From: Sipunculus nudus
Taxonomy: Eukaryota; Annelida; Sipuncula; Golfingiida; Sipunculidae
Length of the DNA: 64,000 nt
Reading direction: 5' to 3'
Assembly (NCBI GenBank): GCA_026874595.1
Contig: CM049306.1
Span: 80,940,142 to 81,004,141, forward strand
Below the pieces are notes generated by a model. It was not told the DNA's origin. It searched no databases and worked only from the letters and a program-made list of their open reading frames with translations. Position numbers and translations under genes: made by a program. This document shows positions 47,311 through 59,761 of this stretch, piece after piece (position 1 is the first letter of the stretch; every line of letters begins with the position of its first letter).

Positions 47311-49204
47311 TCATTTCTTCGATACCTTGATCTCACATATTGGTGAACAATATGGTATTTCCCCTTCTGAATTATACCATCCGAAGTAGATGTTCTCTAT
47401 TGCGATATGAGTCCAGGATCCCATTTTTAAAATGGTCGGTTGGCCTATAACCCAGTTGGTGAAGGTCACTTCTTTCCCTGTAGCCACCCACTGCCACTTT
47501 TCCTGCTTGACCATGTACTGCCCACTCGTCCAATACCCATGCAAGTAACCGATACCTGAGGAGGAATGTCAAACGAGGTCACTGAAGTGACCCTTATTGT
47601 GGGTATATTGTTGACATATGCTTCAGTTTATCTATCGTCCACGAGTAAAGTACAGTCGATGCGATGCTGGAAACTAAACATATGTATTCATGCAAAGACC
47701 CCAGTGGCTTTAATCCATTTTCAACCTAATATTTCCTCTTTATCTTTTTTTATTATTATTACGAACCTTATGTATAACGTATTTAAAAAATATTCATCAG
47801 GTAATTTTTCAACCATCTGTAAAAAATATTTAGTCTTGGTCTATAACTGTTATATTTTAACAAGGTCTTCTTCTAGATTTATTACCGTTTGTACCCTGTG
47901 TCAACTAAATTAATTGCTACCTAATTATGAACTTTATCCGAAACGAGACGTGTGGCAGCTTTATGCGGAAAATTTCTTGACAAGAGAAAAAATATAAAGA
48001 TATATATTACCTTTTTTTACAATAATCATCTTTATCGTTGTTGCCGTTTCATCTACGTAAGACATGTATTCGTTAATGACGATGAAAGTATTAACTAGAC
48101 TTCCAGACTAACATGCAGGATTTAGTAACTTACTCTTTCTTAAATCTTCTGTAACAGACTTTAGGTGCTCGCTTTCTTCTTCTGTCTCGATGCTAACAAG
48201 TTTTCCACCTCTTTCTCTGCAGAATTTCAGGCCATCAATAAAGTTTGACCAGTTTCCCACTATGTAACAAGAGCCATTCACCCTGATAGAATCAAGGTGT
48301 CCATCCGCCGCGAAGAAATCGTCGTATCCGGAAGGACACAAATCTGTGAACAACATTATAATCTGAAACATTATAATTTGCTTTCTGTGTACCGGACACA
48401 GATATTGAGGACTTTGATATATATTTGCGGATATTTAACGCTTAAAAGGAGGTTAAGTTACCGGATTTTATATCGTTTCAAAAGAAGTCTGGTGCAAAAA
48501 TATAAAAACTGACGAGCCTTTCTTTTAATTTTTTAAAGATATAATAAAAACACAATCTTACCTTGATCTGGAGGGACGCCTGTGACGTGTGTGGTGTTTT
48601 CCTGTGACGCCCTCTCAAAATTAATGCTAAATACCATGTTCAATATAGTAGCAGTTTGTTTGTGGCAATTACATGTGCTGTTATGTTCACAGAATCCATG
48701 TGGCTGTTGGTGGTCTGTCTGATACAGATCTCCACCATATTCGGAAGCAAAGACTATCCAAACTGGAAGGCACAAACACTGCGTTTATAGGATCAGAGAC
48801 AGCCTAAACTGGAAGAGTCCCATTACTCGGAGATCATATGTTAATCAAACAGATTTCAAATTCACTTTTTATTTTCAGGAATAAACAGTAAATCTAATTG
48901 GAAGAGAAGATCTACACTCAAAAAATTTACTGCCGCTAAAAGTAAACAGTTATCGATAGACTTATTATCCGGAAGATCCGGTTGTTAACTGACAAGTATA
49001 TTGAGACAGTTCTTGTGAATGCATATAATTATGCAAACCCAACTGGTTAAACTAACTTATGAATAGGTCTATATATATAACAAAGAGAAGGGAACATCGG
49101 CTCTATAATCAATCAATAACTATTTATTAATCTAAATCTCTAAACTACTTACCAAGAAGTATTGCCAAAACATTCATTTTGAACAGCTTTAATCCTTCCA
49201 ACAT
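47311..49204 (-). CDS. Secreted C-type-lectin-domain protein, 4 coding exons (235 aa)
   Basis: Gene model read from the sequence. Coding exons are 49204-49153, 48762-48562, 48343-48134 and 47555-47311 (708 nt, 235 codons plus stop). All introns are GT-AG and all three junctions fall after the first base of a codon, so the frame stays open throughout. Exon 1 and the start of exon 2 join into a signal peptide (MNVLAILLVWIVFAS). Exon 2 adds a short Cys-containing region. Exons 3-4 encode one C-type lectin domain with SCYIV, FCRERGGKLVSI, GYWTSG, WQWVATG, TNWVIGQP and CSPICEI. Such proteins usually bind sugars or other ligands outside the cell, often in defence. Here the EPN/QPD motif reads QPT, no WND motif is present, and the Cys usual before the last beta strands is missing. 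Calcium-dependent sugar binding is therefore doubtful. Confidence 0.8.
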
Positions 49205-50634
49205 AAATTGCGACAGCCTATGTTTTTTTTTCTAAATGATTATATGCAAATCTGAAAACAGAGAATTACTAATTTTAAGTTAAATTATTCTAATGATATT
49301 AAGGCTTTAGTCATTTTCGTCAAATAGACATTGGCGGTGTTCATTATTTTGTCGAATTCATTCCCGACCTATCCTTTTTTCAAAGGCCTATAATGGGACC
49401 TCATGGAAGGGAATCACCAACATACTCATAGTTGATGCGACTGATATGATTTTAACTATGTTACCTACCTATCTAAAAGTTTGGACCATTTTTTTCTCGG
49501 ACCAGTTTCGTTGCCTGATATTCCAAGCAAAACACTCACATCAAGTCATATCATGTAAAATGTTCTTAAAGTATTTGTAAATTTATTTTCTTGTTTTTTT
49601 TTTTTGTTTGTTTTACAGAAGTTAACACATTTACGTAATCATCCAACACATGATCATGTCTCCCGCCGATCGGTTTAATCAAGTATTACATATCATAATA
49701 TATGATATCAAATATTCTTGGTCTACTTTAAGAAATATTGGCCTTTAAAGGTGTTTTAGCGTTACAGGGGTGGTGTGCAAGTGGGGATACCCTTTCTTAA
49801 GTATTCGGTGCCCAATAGTCACTAAGCATAACATGTTTCACTAACTGCACCTTTCCAACATATACGGGCTGCAGTAGGAATATACGTTTAGGAAACAATT
49901 CATTAATGCAAGCAGGGATTAAGCGGGCAAGTCAGTCTTGATGACAGTTGTATTACTTAATAAACACATAATATGAAACGCAATTACATTTCTTAAATAC
50001 GATAAATTATCATTTGGTAATTACCTAATATTCTTACCTCTTTAAGCCAACGTTTTCTATAATAAAGTAATTAGTCTTAGTTTGGACTAACTGAGGCGTA
50101 GCCAGAGGATGAGTTTAACCAACGCGTGAGTGACATAAACACAGAATAAATATTAGCCATTTCCACAGTTGTGATCATTTGCGTCGTCAGGGATAAAACC
50201 TACTTTATTTATCGCATATGCAAGTTAATAGATTATTTTTCTCTTTGGGAAATTGAAAACAACCATTTTCAAACACAATGATTTGGCCTTCATTTAGAAG
50301 TGAATTGATATACATTGAATCAATAAAATTAAGACCTTTCAAATTACTGCATTGGTCCATAGCTGAACATATATTTAATAAAACAACCTAGCAGTAAAGA
50401 ACCGGTTTATGTGGCGAGACTAACTGAATATTGGTATTCAGACTTATATACCAGCACGCAGGATAAATTGACACCTGTCAAGCCCTTGGTAGCATTTGTT
50501 TTGTTGTGAAACATTCGAGGCGTCTTGTAACATTATAATGGAATTTCAAATGGAAATTGTTTTAAAAAATCGAACTAATGGTAGATAATGATCTGTCTAT
50601 AACAATTCCATATGCGACTGGAATCACAGTGTAT
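49205..50634. other. Non-coding 5' flank of the lectin gene
   Basis: The likely promoter and 5' untranslated region of the lectin gene lie just above 49204; no clear TATA box. Further right I see no gene or repeat. Confidence 0.4.
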
Positions 50635-52080
50635 GAACACATGTAATCAATATATCCGGTAAACTCGTTAGTTTGCGACAACGTAAATGGTTTGCTTGGA
50701 AATTTTCCTGGGTCCTCCCGAAATATCTTTCGAAACCTGAGATATGTCACAATCACTTATACTCTGGGCAAAAAATCATATTTTTGAGTACCCTTCAAGT
50801 CAACATTCTATCATTCTAATTAATCTTATCATCTTCGACTTTGACCATCAACAATAATATTTCACAGCTTAGGCGTTGTATTCTTTGATTTCCTGAATGT
50901 ACAATGCACTTTCATTGGTTTTACATATACTTTAAGTCTTCCATCCAGCGTCCTTTATTTGATACCAAATATCTCCAATACAACAAAAGCTGTCACTACA
51001 ATATTTTCACAGAAATATTGAACATTTTAGTCTACCTAAAATATTGGAGTTTCCATGCAGCCAGATGATAAATGTTTATCATCTATATTTTTATATTCCT
51101 CAAAGCATATAACTCACGAAATTCGATGTCTCATGGGGTAGGTTTGGCGGCATCAATTTAATGTCACCAAAAGTAATAAAAAACACCTTATAGGGCCGTA
51201 TTGTCAAGATCCTAGCCTTTTTCCACACAAACCTCCCCTCATGCAGGTTCCAAAATTCCTCGAATTTACCTCAGAACGTAATGTTCCTTTTGTCTACAAA
51301 CAATATAGACGTTCACTCAAGGTTCACCAAGTTTACAGTGCCTACAAGCTTCTGTTTAACCCACCCCCTGGACATCAACAATAGAGTATTTTTAATAAGT
51401 AAACGGCCATCAAGGAACTACTAAATGTTTTCACTAGGGAGACACCATCCAATCTTGCTTGGACGAACAAAACCTATTTTCCATCTCTTGCCTGGATCCC
51501 AACCGGGCTGTTCAGTTAAACATTTAAAACCAAGAATGTTTTTAATATCTTCTTCACATTGTTCTACTCAAGACTGACATATGGTTATCCTCCCTCGTAA
51601 AAATGTTCGGGAGTTAAATGTAAAATGAAAAATGTAACATAGGCATTGGTGACCGATTTACTTCGCTTACCGACATGTGTTCCTACCTATAGGGTGTCCC
51701 ACAAAAAAAGACGCAATGCTGAACTAATGGAAAACAAGTCTTAGACTGGGGTAGTGGAAAACGTCATCGAGCCTTAACCAGCCCAGTTTGTAGTACATAG
51801 CTGAACCCATTAGTCAATAAATGCCCAAGTCTGCTAAGCAGGTGGCGTTAGCGTTCAAGTGGGGTATGGCTTTGCAGCAGAGAAGCTTTGACAGATTAGA
51901 CTACCCCTTCGTCAAAGACCTTCCTACCAAGAAACTAAAGAATACGTTCAGCATTATACAATTAGGGCAGTCAGGATCATATAAAACTCACAAACCATCC
52001 AAATCCGACCGACCTGCCACTTACTGGACTGTTATGTTAAACTTCCTCTTAAGAGGGTACATTTCCGTACGTCTACACGT
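50635..52080. repeat. Tandem duplication, unit A (~1.45 kb)
   Basis: The start (GTAATCAATATAT near 50643; CCCGAAATATCTTT near 50718; TTTTTGAGTACCCTTCAAG near 50781) recurs at 52082-52255. The remainder (from about 50846 to 51990) recurs at 61255-62340, for example TAGGCGTTGTATTCTTTGA against TAGGCGTTATATTCTTTGA. The second unit has been split by the insertion at about 52299-61250. It encodes no protein I recognise. Confidence 0.8.
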
Positions 52081-52298
52081 GTAATCAATATATTTTACTG
52101 AGTGGGTTAGCCAGAGAAAAACGTTCACTCGTTTGACTTGAAAATTCAAACCTATATTCCTCCAAGGTCATCCCGAAATATCTTTTGGAAATCCAAAAAT
52201 ATGTCACAATCATGTTCTTATACTCTTCTAAAAAACATGTTTTTGAGTATTCTTCAAGACAGGACTAAATTAAATTATGATTCATATTTTTTACAATT
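52081..52298. repeat. Tandem duplication, unit B left part
   Basis: Matches the first ~200 bp of unit A (50640-50810). It is cut off at the start of the composite repeat and continues at about 61251. Confidence 0.75.
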
Positions 52299-53779
52299 TT
52301 TAGCTCAGCTGACTGAAAGTCATCTGAGCTATAGCCATCACTTTTCGTCCGGCGTCCGACTGTCCGGCCGTCCGGCCGTCTGGCCGTCCGTCCGTTAACA
52401 AGGGGACAAACCGTAACCGCTTGACCTAAAATCTTCTAACTTGACATCCAGGGAGGTCCATGAAAACTCTCCTTGGAAAAAAAGTTGATACAAAAGATCG
52501 AGTATCTGAATAACTACTGCATTGATCACCATGATTCTTTGCAGGAATATTGATCATGGGATGTTCCATCACTTCCCGCAGACTGGTGGCGCCACCTATA
52601 TTTTTCCAATTTTTACGATTTTTTTCTCTTTTTTTCAGACCTGCAATGAAACCGTCATCTGTTAACAGGGCACAAAACGTAAACACTGGACCTGGAATCT
52701 TCAAACTTAATATTCAGGGAGGTCCATGAAAAAACTCCTTGAAAACCTAAAATTAAGTCTCTGTTATCCATATCCTTTGAGCTATGGGGCTCCGAAGTAA
52801 CACCCCTGAATAATGCAAAATTTGATACGAAAGCTCAAGTATCTGAATAACAAATGCATTGATCACCATGAATATTAATCATGGGACGTTCCATCACTTC
52901 CTGGAGACTGGTGGCGCCATCTGTATTTTTCCAATTTTTAGCTCAGCTGACTGAAAGTCATCTGAGCTATAGCGATCACCCTTCGTCCGTCCGACCGTCC
53001 GGTCGTCTGTCCGGCCGTCCGTTAACAGGGCACAAACAGTAACCACAAGACCTTGAAACTTCTAACTGTACATCCAGAGAGGTCCATGAAAAATCTCCCT
53101 AAAATCAGGTCTCTGTTACCCATATTCTTTGAGCTATTGGGCTCCAAAGTACCCCCCCCCCCCCCCAGAATAATGGAAAATTTTATACAAAAGCTCAAGT
53201 ATCTGAACAATTAATGTATTGATACCCATGATTTTTTGCATGGATATTGATCATGGAGTATTTCATCAGTTTCTGCAGACTGGTGGCGCCACCTGTATTG
53301 TTTTCGATTTTTTACGATTTTTTTCTTCTCTATTTTGAGACCTAAAAGGATGCGGTCATCTGTTAACAGAGCAAAAATCGTAACGACTGGACCTAGAATC
53401 TTTAAACTTGACAACCTAGGAGGTACATAAAAAATCTGCTTGGACACGTGAAATTAGGTCTCTGTTACCCATATTCTTTGAGCTATGGGTATCATAAGTA
53501 CCCCCAAGAATGATAAAAAAAATTAATACAAAAGCTCAAGTATCTGAATAACTACTGCATTGATCACAATGACTCTTTGCATGCCTATTGATCATCAAGT
53601 GTTCCATCAGTTCCCGCAAACTGGTGATGCCACCTGTTTTTTATCTAATTTTTATGTTTTTTTTCTATTTTTGAGACCTTCAAAAAAGCTGTCAACTGAT
53701 AACAGCTTGACCTGGAATCTTCAAACCTGACATCAAGGTAGTCCTTTAAATGTTTCTGTGGAAACCTGAAATTAGGTCT

Positions 53780-53787
53780 CTGTTACC
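53780..53787. repeat. 8-bp target-site duplication CTGTTACC, left
   Basis: Identical to 57906-57913. Other units of the host repeat have a single CTGTTACCCATAT at this point. Confidence 0.85.
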
Positions 53788-54265
53788 GGTAATCGTGCAA
53801 AATAACGGACCCATATTTCTCTCTTTCACAAATAAGTGTGACCACATTTCACTAAATCTAATGATCTAATGATCGGCGCATCTAATGATATAATATTTTT
53901 GTATGTTATTTATATATTTATTTTGCTACAAACTGTCGAAAAAGGGTAGTTTGCCGAAAATACCCAAAATGACGTCGTGTCTAAGACGTTCTGAGCCGAC
54001 GTCATGAATCCACAGAAATATACATATATACCATGTTAAACATTTAGATGATGTCTTATAAAATTTACAGTCAATATATAATATTACCCATATATGTTTA
54101 TACTTTTTTACCTCTTTTTATCCACATTTCACTTGATGTACGTTCAAGGTGACGACGCCCTGCCGCCAGAACGTAAACAAATGTCGAGTGTCACGTGACA
54201 AGTCATGCACTTAAAATCAAGAGAGACACGGGAGAAACACGTTCGTCCGCATTATGTTACAACAT
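53788..54265. repeat. Left arm of the foldback element
   Basis: Pairs with 57190-57905 in inverted orientation. Conserved blocks are ACGGACCCAT, AAGTGTGACCACATTTC, GGCGCATCTAATGATA, TTTGCTACAAACTGTCGAAA, the ATGACGTCG...CGACGTCAT mini-palindrome (53969-54005), CCATGTTAAACA and CGGGAGAAACACG (54229-54241). Confidence 0.88.
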
Positions 54266-54539
54266 TTTTTTGTTATACTAACATAATAATATCCTTATTT
54301 TTAATAAAATAATTATTAAGTGTGACAACATTTATTAGTTATAATTAATGACATTATTAAGGTGTGATCTCTTTTTTATAAATTGTGTGACCACATATAG
54401 TAGTTAGAAATAGTAAAAAAAGGTGTTGTGACCACATTTAAATATATTCTTACATCATCATATCCCTTATTTTTTTCTAAATTTAATCCTGAATTTTTTT
54501 TCAAACCAAGAGACCACATTTTTTACCAATAAAAAAATA

Positions 54540-55046
54540 AGTTGTGACCACATTTATTTGACAAGCCATATAAGTTTGTATTATATATACAATATTATAA
54601 ATGTGGTCACATATGGTGTGACCACATTTTTAAAAATAAATTTTGCCAAAAATAAGTTGTGACCACATTTTACTTGACCAGCCATATAAGTTTGTATTAT
54701 ATATAGAATATTATAAAATGTGGTCATATATGGTGTGACCACATTTTTCAACAAAGTATATTGACAAAAATAAGGTGTCACCACATTTTATTTGACCAGA
54801 CTAATAAGTTTGTATTATATATATAATATTATAACATGTTGTCACATATGGGGTGACCACATTTTTCACAATAAATATTGACAAAAATAAGGTGTGACCA
54901 CATTTTATTTGACCAGCCATATAAGTTTGTATTATATATAGAATATTATAAAATGTGGTCACATAAGTGTGACCACATTTTTTACCAATAAATATTAACA
55001 AAAATAAGGTGTGACCACATTTTATTTGACAAGCCATATAAGTTTG

Positions 55047-55095
<49 letters not shown>

Positions 55096-56140
55096 ATATA
55101 TTATAAAATGTGGTCACATAGTGTGACCACATTTTTTTTCAATAAACTTTGCCAAAAATAACTTGTGACCACATTTTACTTGACCAGCCATATAAGTTTG
55201 AATTATATATAGAATATTATAAAATGTGGTCACATATGGTGTGACCACATTTTTCACCAAAGAATATTGACAAAAATAAGGTGTGACCACATTTTATTTG
55301 ACCAGCCTAATAAGTTTGTTTTATATATATATAATATTATAAAATGTTGTCACATATGGTGTGACCACATATTTCACAATAAATGTTGACAAAGATAAGG
55401 TGTGACCACATTTTATTTGACCAGCCATATAAGTTTGTATTATATATAGAATATTAAAAAATGTGGTCACATAAGGTGCGACCACATTTTTTACCAATAA
55501 TTATTAACAAAAATAAGGTGTGACCACATTTTATTTGACAAGCCATATAAGTTTGTATTATATATAGAATATTATAAAATGTGGTCACATATGGTGTGAC
55601 CACATTTTTCACCAAAGAATATTGACAAAAATAAGGTGTGACCACATTTTATTTGACCAGCCTAATAAGTTTGTTTTATATATATATAATATTATAAAAT
55701 GTTGTCACATATGGTGTGACCACATATTTCACAATAAATGTTGACAAAGATAAGGTGTGACCACCTTTTATTTGACCAGCCATATAAGTTTGTATTATAT
55801 ATAGAATATTATAAAATGTGGTCATATAAGGTGCGACCACATTTTTTACTAATAAATATTAACAAATATTAGGTGTGACCACATTTTATTTGACAAGCCA
55901 TATAAGTTTGTAATAAATATATAATTTTTAGAATGTGGTCACATATGGTGCGACCACATTTTTAAAAATAAATTTTGCCAAAAATAAGTTGTGACCACAT
56001 TTTATTTGAACTGCCATCTCAGTTTGTATTATATATAGAATATTATAAAATGTGGTCACAAATGGTTTGTCCACATTTTTCACCAAAGAATATTGACAAA
56101 AATAAGGTGTGACCACATTTTGACCGGCCATATAAGTTTG

Positions 56141-56181
<41 letters not shown>

Positions 56182-56516
56182 AATGTGGTCACATGGTGTG
56201 ACCACATTTTTTACAATAAATATTAACAAAAATAAGGTGTGACCACATTTTATTTGACAAGCCATATAAGTTTGTAATAAATATATAATATTTTAGAATG
56301 TGGTCACATATGGTGTGACCACATTTTTTACAATAAATATTGACAAAAATAAGGTGTGACCACATTTTATTTGAACTGCCATATATGTTTGTATTATATA
56401 TATAATATTATAAAATATGGTCACATATGGCGTGACCACATTTATTACAAATAAATATTAACAAAAATAAGGTGTGACCACACTTTGACCAGCCATATAA
56501 GTTTGCATTATATATA

Positions 56517-56569
<53 letters not shown>

Positions 56570-56781
56570 AATGTGGTCACATATGGTGCGACCACATTTT
56601 TAAAAATAAATTTTGCCAAAAATAAGTTGTGACCACAGTTTACTTGACCAGCCATATAAGTTTGTATTATATATAGAATATTATAAAATGTGGTCACAAA
56701 TGGTTTGTCCACATTTTTCACCAAAGAATATTGACAAAAATAAGGTGTGACCACATTTTGACCGGCCATATAAGTTTGTAG

Positions 56782-56824
<43 letters not shown>

Positions 56825-57189
56825 TATAAAATGTGGTCACATGGTGTGACCACATTTTTTACAATAAATATTAACAAAAATAAGGTGTGACCACATTTTA
56901 TTTGACAAGCCATATAAGTTTGTAATAAATATATAATATTTTAGATTGTGGTCACATATGGTGTGACCACATTTTTTACAATAAATATTGACAAAAATAA
57001 GGTGTGACCACATTTTATTTGATGGCCATATATGTTTGTATTATATATATAATATTATAAAATATGGTCGCATATGGCGTGACCACATTTATTACCAATA
57101 AATATTAACAAAAATAAGGTGTGACCACATTTTATTTGACCAGCCATATAAGTTTGTATTATATATATAATATTATAAAATGTGGTCAC
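54540..57189. repeat. Satellite array of ~22 palindromic ~120-bp monomers
   Basis: Each monomer carries AAATGTGGTCACA, a 4-6 nt spacer, TGTGACCACATTT (a hairpin), then ATAAGGTGTGACCACATTTT, TTTGACCAGCCATATAAG and a TATA-rich joint. Monomer starts fall near 54600, 54718, 54835, 54953 and so on to 57179. Mean spacing is about 123 bp, longer where (TA)n joints have expanded (about 55049-55092, 56143-56175, 56510-56562, 56787-56821). Larger repeats are superimposed: a 3-monomer block of about 356 bp repeats at 55212 and 55567, and a block of about 645 bp repeats at about 55930 and 56573. Confidence 0.92.
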
Positions 57190-57905
57190 ATTTGGATGAT
57201 ATGCCCACATGGTCCCGTGTTTCTCCCGCGTTCGTCTCGATTTTAAGGGCTAGCGGTCTGTTACTCATGGAGAGGGGATGTTCCCATCTGATTGTCCTTA
57301 CATAAAGTAGTCTAACAGGACAAAAAAAAATAAATAAGATAAATGACATGTCTAAAATGTAGTCTTTATACTCTGTCCACAAAAATGACTGTTTATTACA
57401 CAATTTATATTTATTTGACATATAAAACGTACATAGAGACAAAGCTGAATAGAACAACAGTTAACGTGATCAGTCGAATACATTCACAGACGACAGTTGC
57501 ATGTTTATGTTTTTGGCGGCACGACGTCGTCAACTTTTATTAAATCTTGGGAAATATGGATATTAAGAGGTAAAATTGTCTCTCTATCTATGCATAAAAA
57601 GATATATTGACTGTAATTTTTGTTAGACATCTTCCTTTTGTTTAACATGGTATGCACGTACAGTACTGTGGATTCATGACGTCGGCTGAGAACGTCTTTG
57701 ACACGACGTCATTATGGGTATTTTCAGCAAACTACCCTTTTTCGACAGTTTGTAGCAAAATATATTTATATCAAACATACAAAAATATTGTATCATTAGA
57801 TGCGCCAGATCTTCAACTTTTACATGAAACAGTTTTTTCATTGAAATGTGGTCACACTTTTTTGTGAGACTATGTAAGATGGGTCCGTTGTATTGCACGA
57901 TTACC
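57190..57905. repeat. Right arm of the foldback element
   Basis: Inverted partner of 53788-54265. It holds about 200 bp of extra unmatched sequence between the CGGGAGAAACACG block (about 57210) and the block matching the left arm near 54150. Confidence 0.85.
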
Positions 57906-57913
57906 CTGTTACC
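57906..57913. repeat. 8-bp target-site duplication CTGTTACC, right
   Basis: Right-hand partner of 53780-53787. Confidence 0.85.
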
Positions 57914-57993
57914 CATATCCTCCGAGCTATGGGGCTAGTAATTACCCCTCAGAATTATTAAAAATTTGATACAAAAGTTTCAGTATCTGAATA

Positions 57994-58977
57994 CTGTGGT
58001 TGGCTTTGAATTTACGGGGCTCAATTTTCGCGCTCAGGCAATTTTTCATAATTTCACGGGGTTTAATTTTCGCAATAGGGCATATAGTAATAACTTGATA
58101 TAAATAACAAAATATTTATCATTTCTCTAGTTATTAGTATCTGCTTATCGCCTCATTAACCACGCTCACGGCCCATGACTGTTTTTGGTAAGCTTATTAA
58201 CGGGGGTTTCCCGGCTCGGGTCAGAGTCAGAGCTTTGGTCAAGAAACCGTGCTAGTCATCACAGCCAAACTGGCCCCGCCTTGGTTAAACAAGCTCCCTT
58301 TGTTGAGGGTATTTTTACTTAGAATGAGTACAAATTGATGCTCATGTTTTGCTCAAATTACAACGACCGTCACTGCCGGGACCTGGCGATGCCACTTCAA
58401 AGGGGAACTGGTTTCATAGCTTGGCCATTACATATCAATATAAATAGGGCCCTACACATTACCTTGATCATATCAAGTTCGGATTACGTTAATGAAACAT
58501 CGTTCCATGGATATTACAAGTTGGTTACGGAAGGGGCCATTCCTGAAGCGGCTGCGCACGGAAGGTCTGCCTGATCCCCGCGAGTATGAATGTTGTTCGA
58601 AATGGCGAATGATCAGATCGACCGACAGCTGACAAGCGGGCCGTGGGAGAATACATTGTGATATCGTTTTGCTAATTTCAATGACCAATACAAAACAATG
58701 GTCCCATGTACATTTTAGTTGCATGATAATAAAAAATAAATAAATACATTTCATTTAAAGCTAGAACGTGGTCGCTTCGCATGCTGCGATAAACATGATC
58801 GTCATTTGGATTAAATTTATTTTCCCCTAGTGCCCACGATCGCCACTGGTGACCACTACAGAAACTATTTTCCAATGACAGCAAGGGTTTAAGTCTGCGC
58901 GGTTTTAATTTCACGGTATTGCCCCGACCGCGAATATAGCGAATTTTAAACCACCGCGAATATTAAGCCAACCACAG
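57994..58977. mobile_element. TA-flanked inverted-repeat element (984 bp)
   Basis: Ends CTGTGGTTGGCTT and AAGCCAACCACAG are perfect 13-bp inverted repeats flanked by TA on both sides (57992-57993, 58978-58979). Removing the element and one TA restores the host repeat reading seen elsewhere (CTGAATAACT...TGCATTGATC). A TA duplication is typical of the Tc1/mariner superfamily. No transposase is visible, so it is non-autonomous or a decayed copy. Subterminal regions on both sides are rich in TTTCGCGG/ATTCGCG phrases. Confidence 0.85.
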
Positions 58978-59761
58978 TAACTTATGCATTGATCACCATG
59001 AATCTTTGCATGAATATTGATCATGGAGTGTTCCATCAGTTCCAGCAAACTGGTGGCGCCACCTGTATTTTTTTCTAATTATTACCAATTTTTCTTTCTT
59101 TTTGATACCTTCAAAGAAGCTGTCATCTGTCCTCTGATCACAAATCGTAACCCCTACACCTTGAATCTTCCAACTTGACATCTAAAGAGGTCCATGAAAA
59201 GTCGTCATGTAGACCAGAATTTAGGTCTCTGTTACCCATATCATGTGAGCAATGGGGCTTTTAAGTACCCCCAGAATAATTAAAAATGTGATACAAAAGC
59301 TGCAGTATCTGAAAAACTAAGACATCGATCACCATGATTCTTTGCATGCCTATTGATCATTGAGTGTTTCAGCAGTGCCTGCAGACTGGTGGTGCCACCT
59401 GTATTTTTTCTAATTTTTATGCATGTTTTTTCTCTGTTTGAGACATTCAAATTAAATGGTCTTCCATTAACAAGGCACAAATTGTAACTGTTGCACCTGG
59501 AACTTTCTTACTTGACATCCTGGGAGGTCAATGCAAAATCTCCTTGGAAACATGAAATTAGGTCTCTGTTACCCATATCCTCCAAGCTTTGGGGCTTGTA
59601 AGTACCCCACAGAATAATGAAAAGTTTGATACAAAAGCTCCAGTATCTGAATAACTAATGCATTGAATGCCATGATTCTTTGCATGCATATTCATCATTG
59701 GGGGTTTCATTAGTTCTTGCAAACTGGTGATGTCACCTGTAATTTTATGTCTCAGCCCCCT

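Larger units (their letters stand above)
53788..57905. mobile_element. Foldback element with ~0.5-kb inverted arms and satellite core (4118 bp)
   Basis: Begins GGTAATCGTGCAA and ends TTGCACGATTACC. The inverted arms stay alignable for about 480 bp on the left and about 715 bp on the right, where extra sequence at about 57260-57470 interrupts. Between them lie about 22 tandem palindromic monomers. CTGTTACC is duplicated exactly on both sides (53780-53787, 57906-57913). Intact copies of the surrounding repeat (for example near 53110 and 59230) carry this 8-mer only once, so the duplication marks insertion. An 8-bp duplication fits hAT, P or Merlin-type transposition; no transposase is present to decide. 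Confidence 0.88.

Noticed and set aside
54581-56769. Open frames of 60-100 codons in the satellite array
   Set aside because: They are translations of the repeat monomer itself, recurring in the same form, with no independent coding signal.
54540-57189. CRISPR-like array
   Set aside because: Monomers are continuous repeats without unique spacers, in a eukaryotic setting.
58335-58754. Open frames inside the TA-flanked element, considered as a transposase
   Set aside because: They are short, lack a DDE/D-type motif, and overlap on opposite strands.
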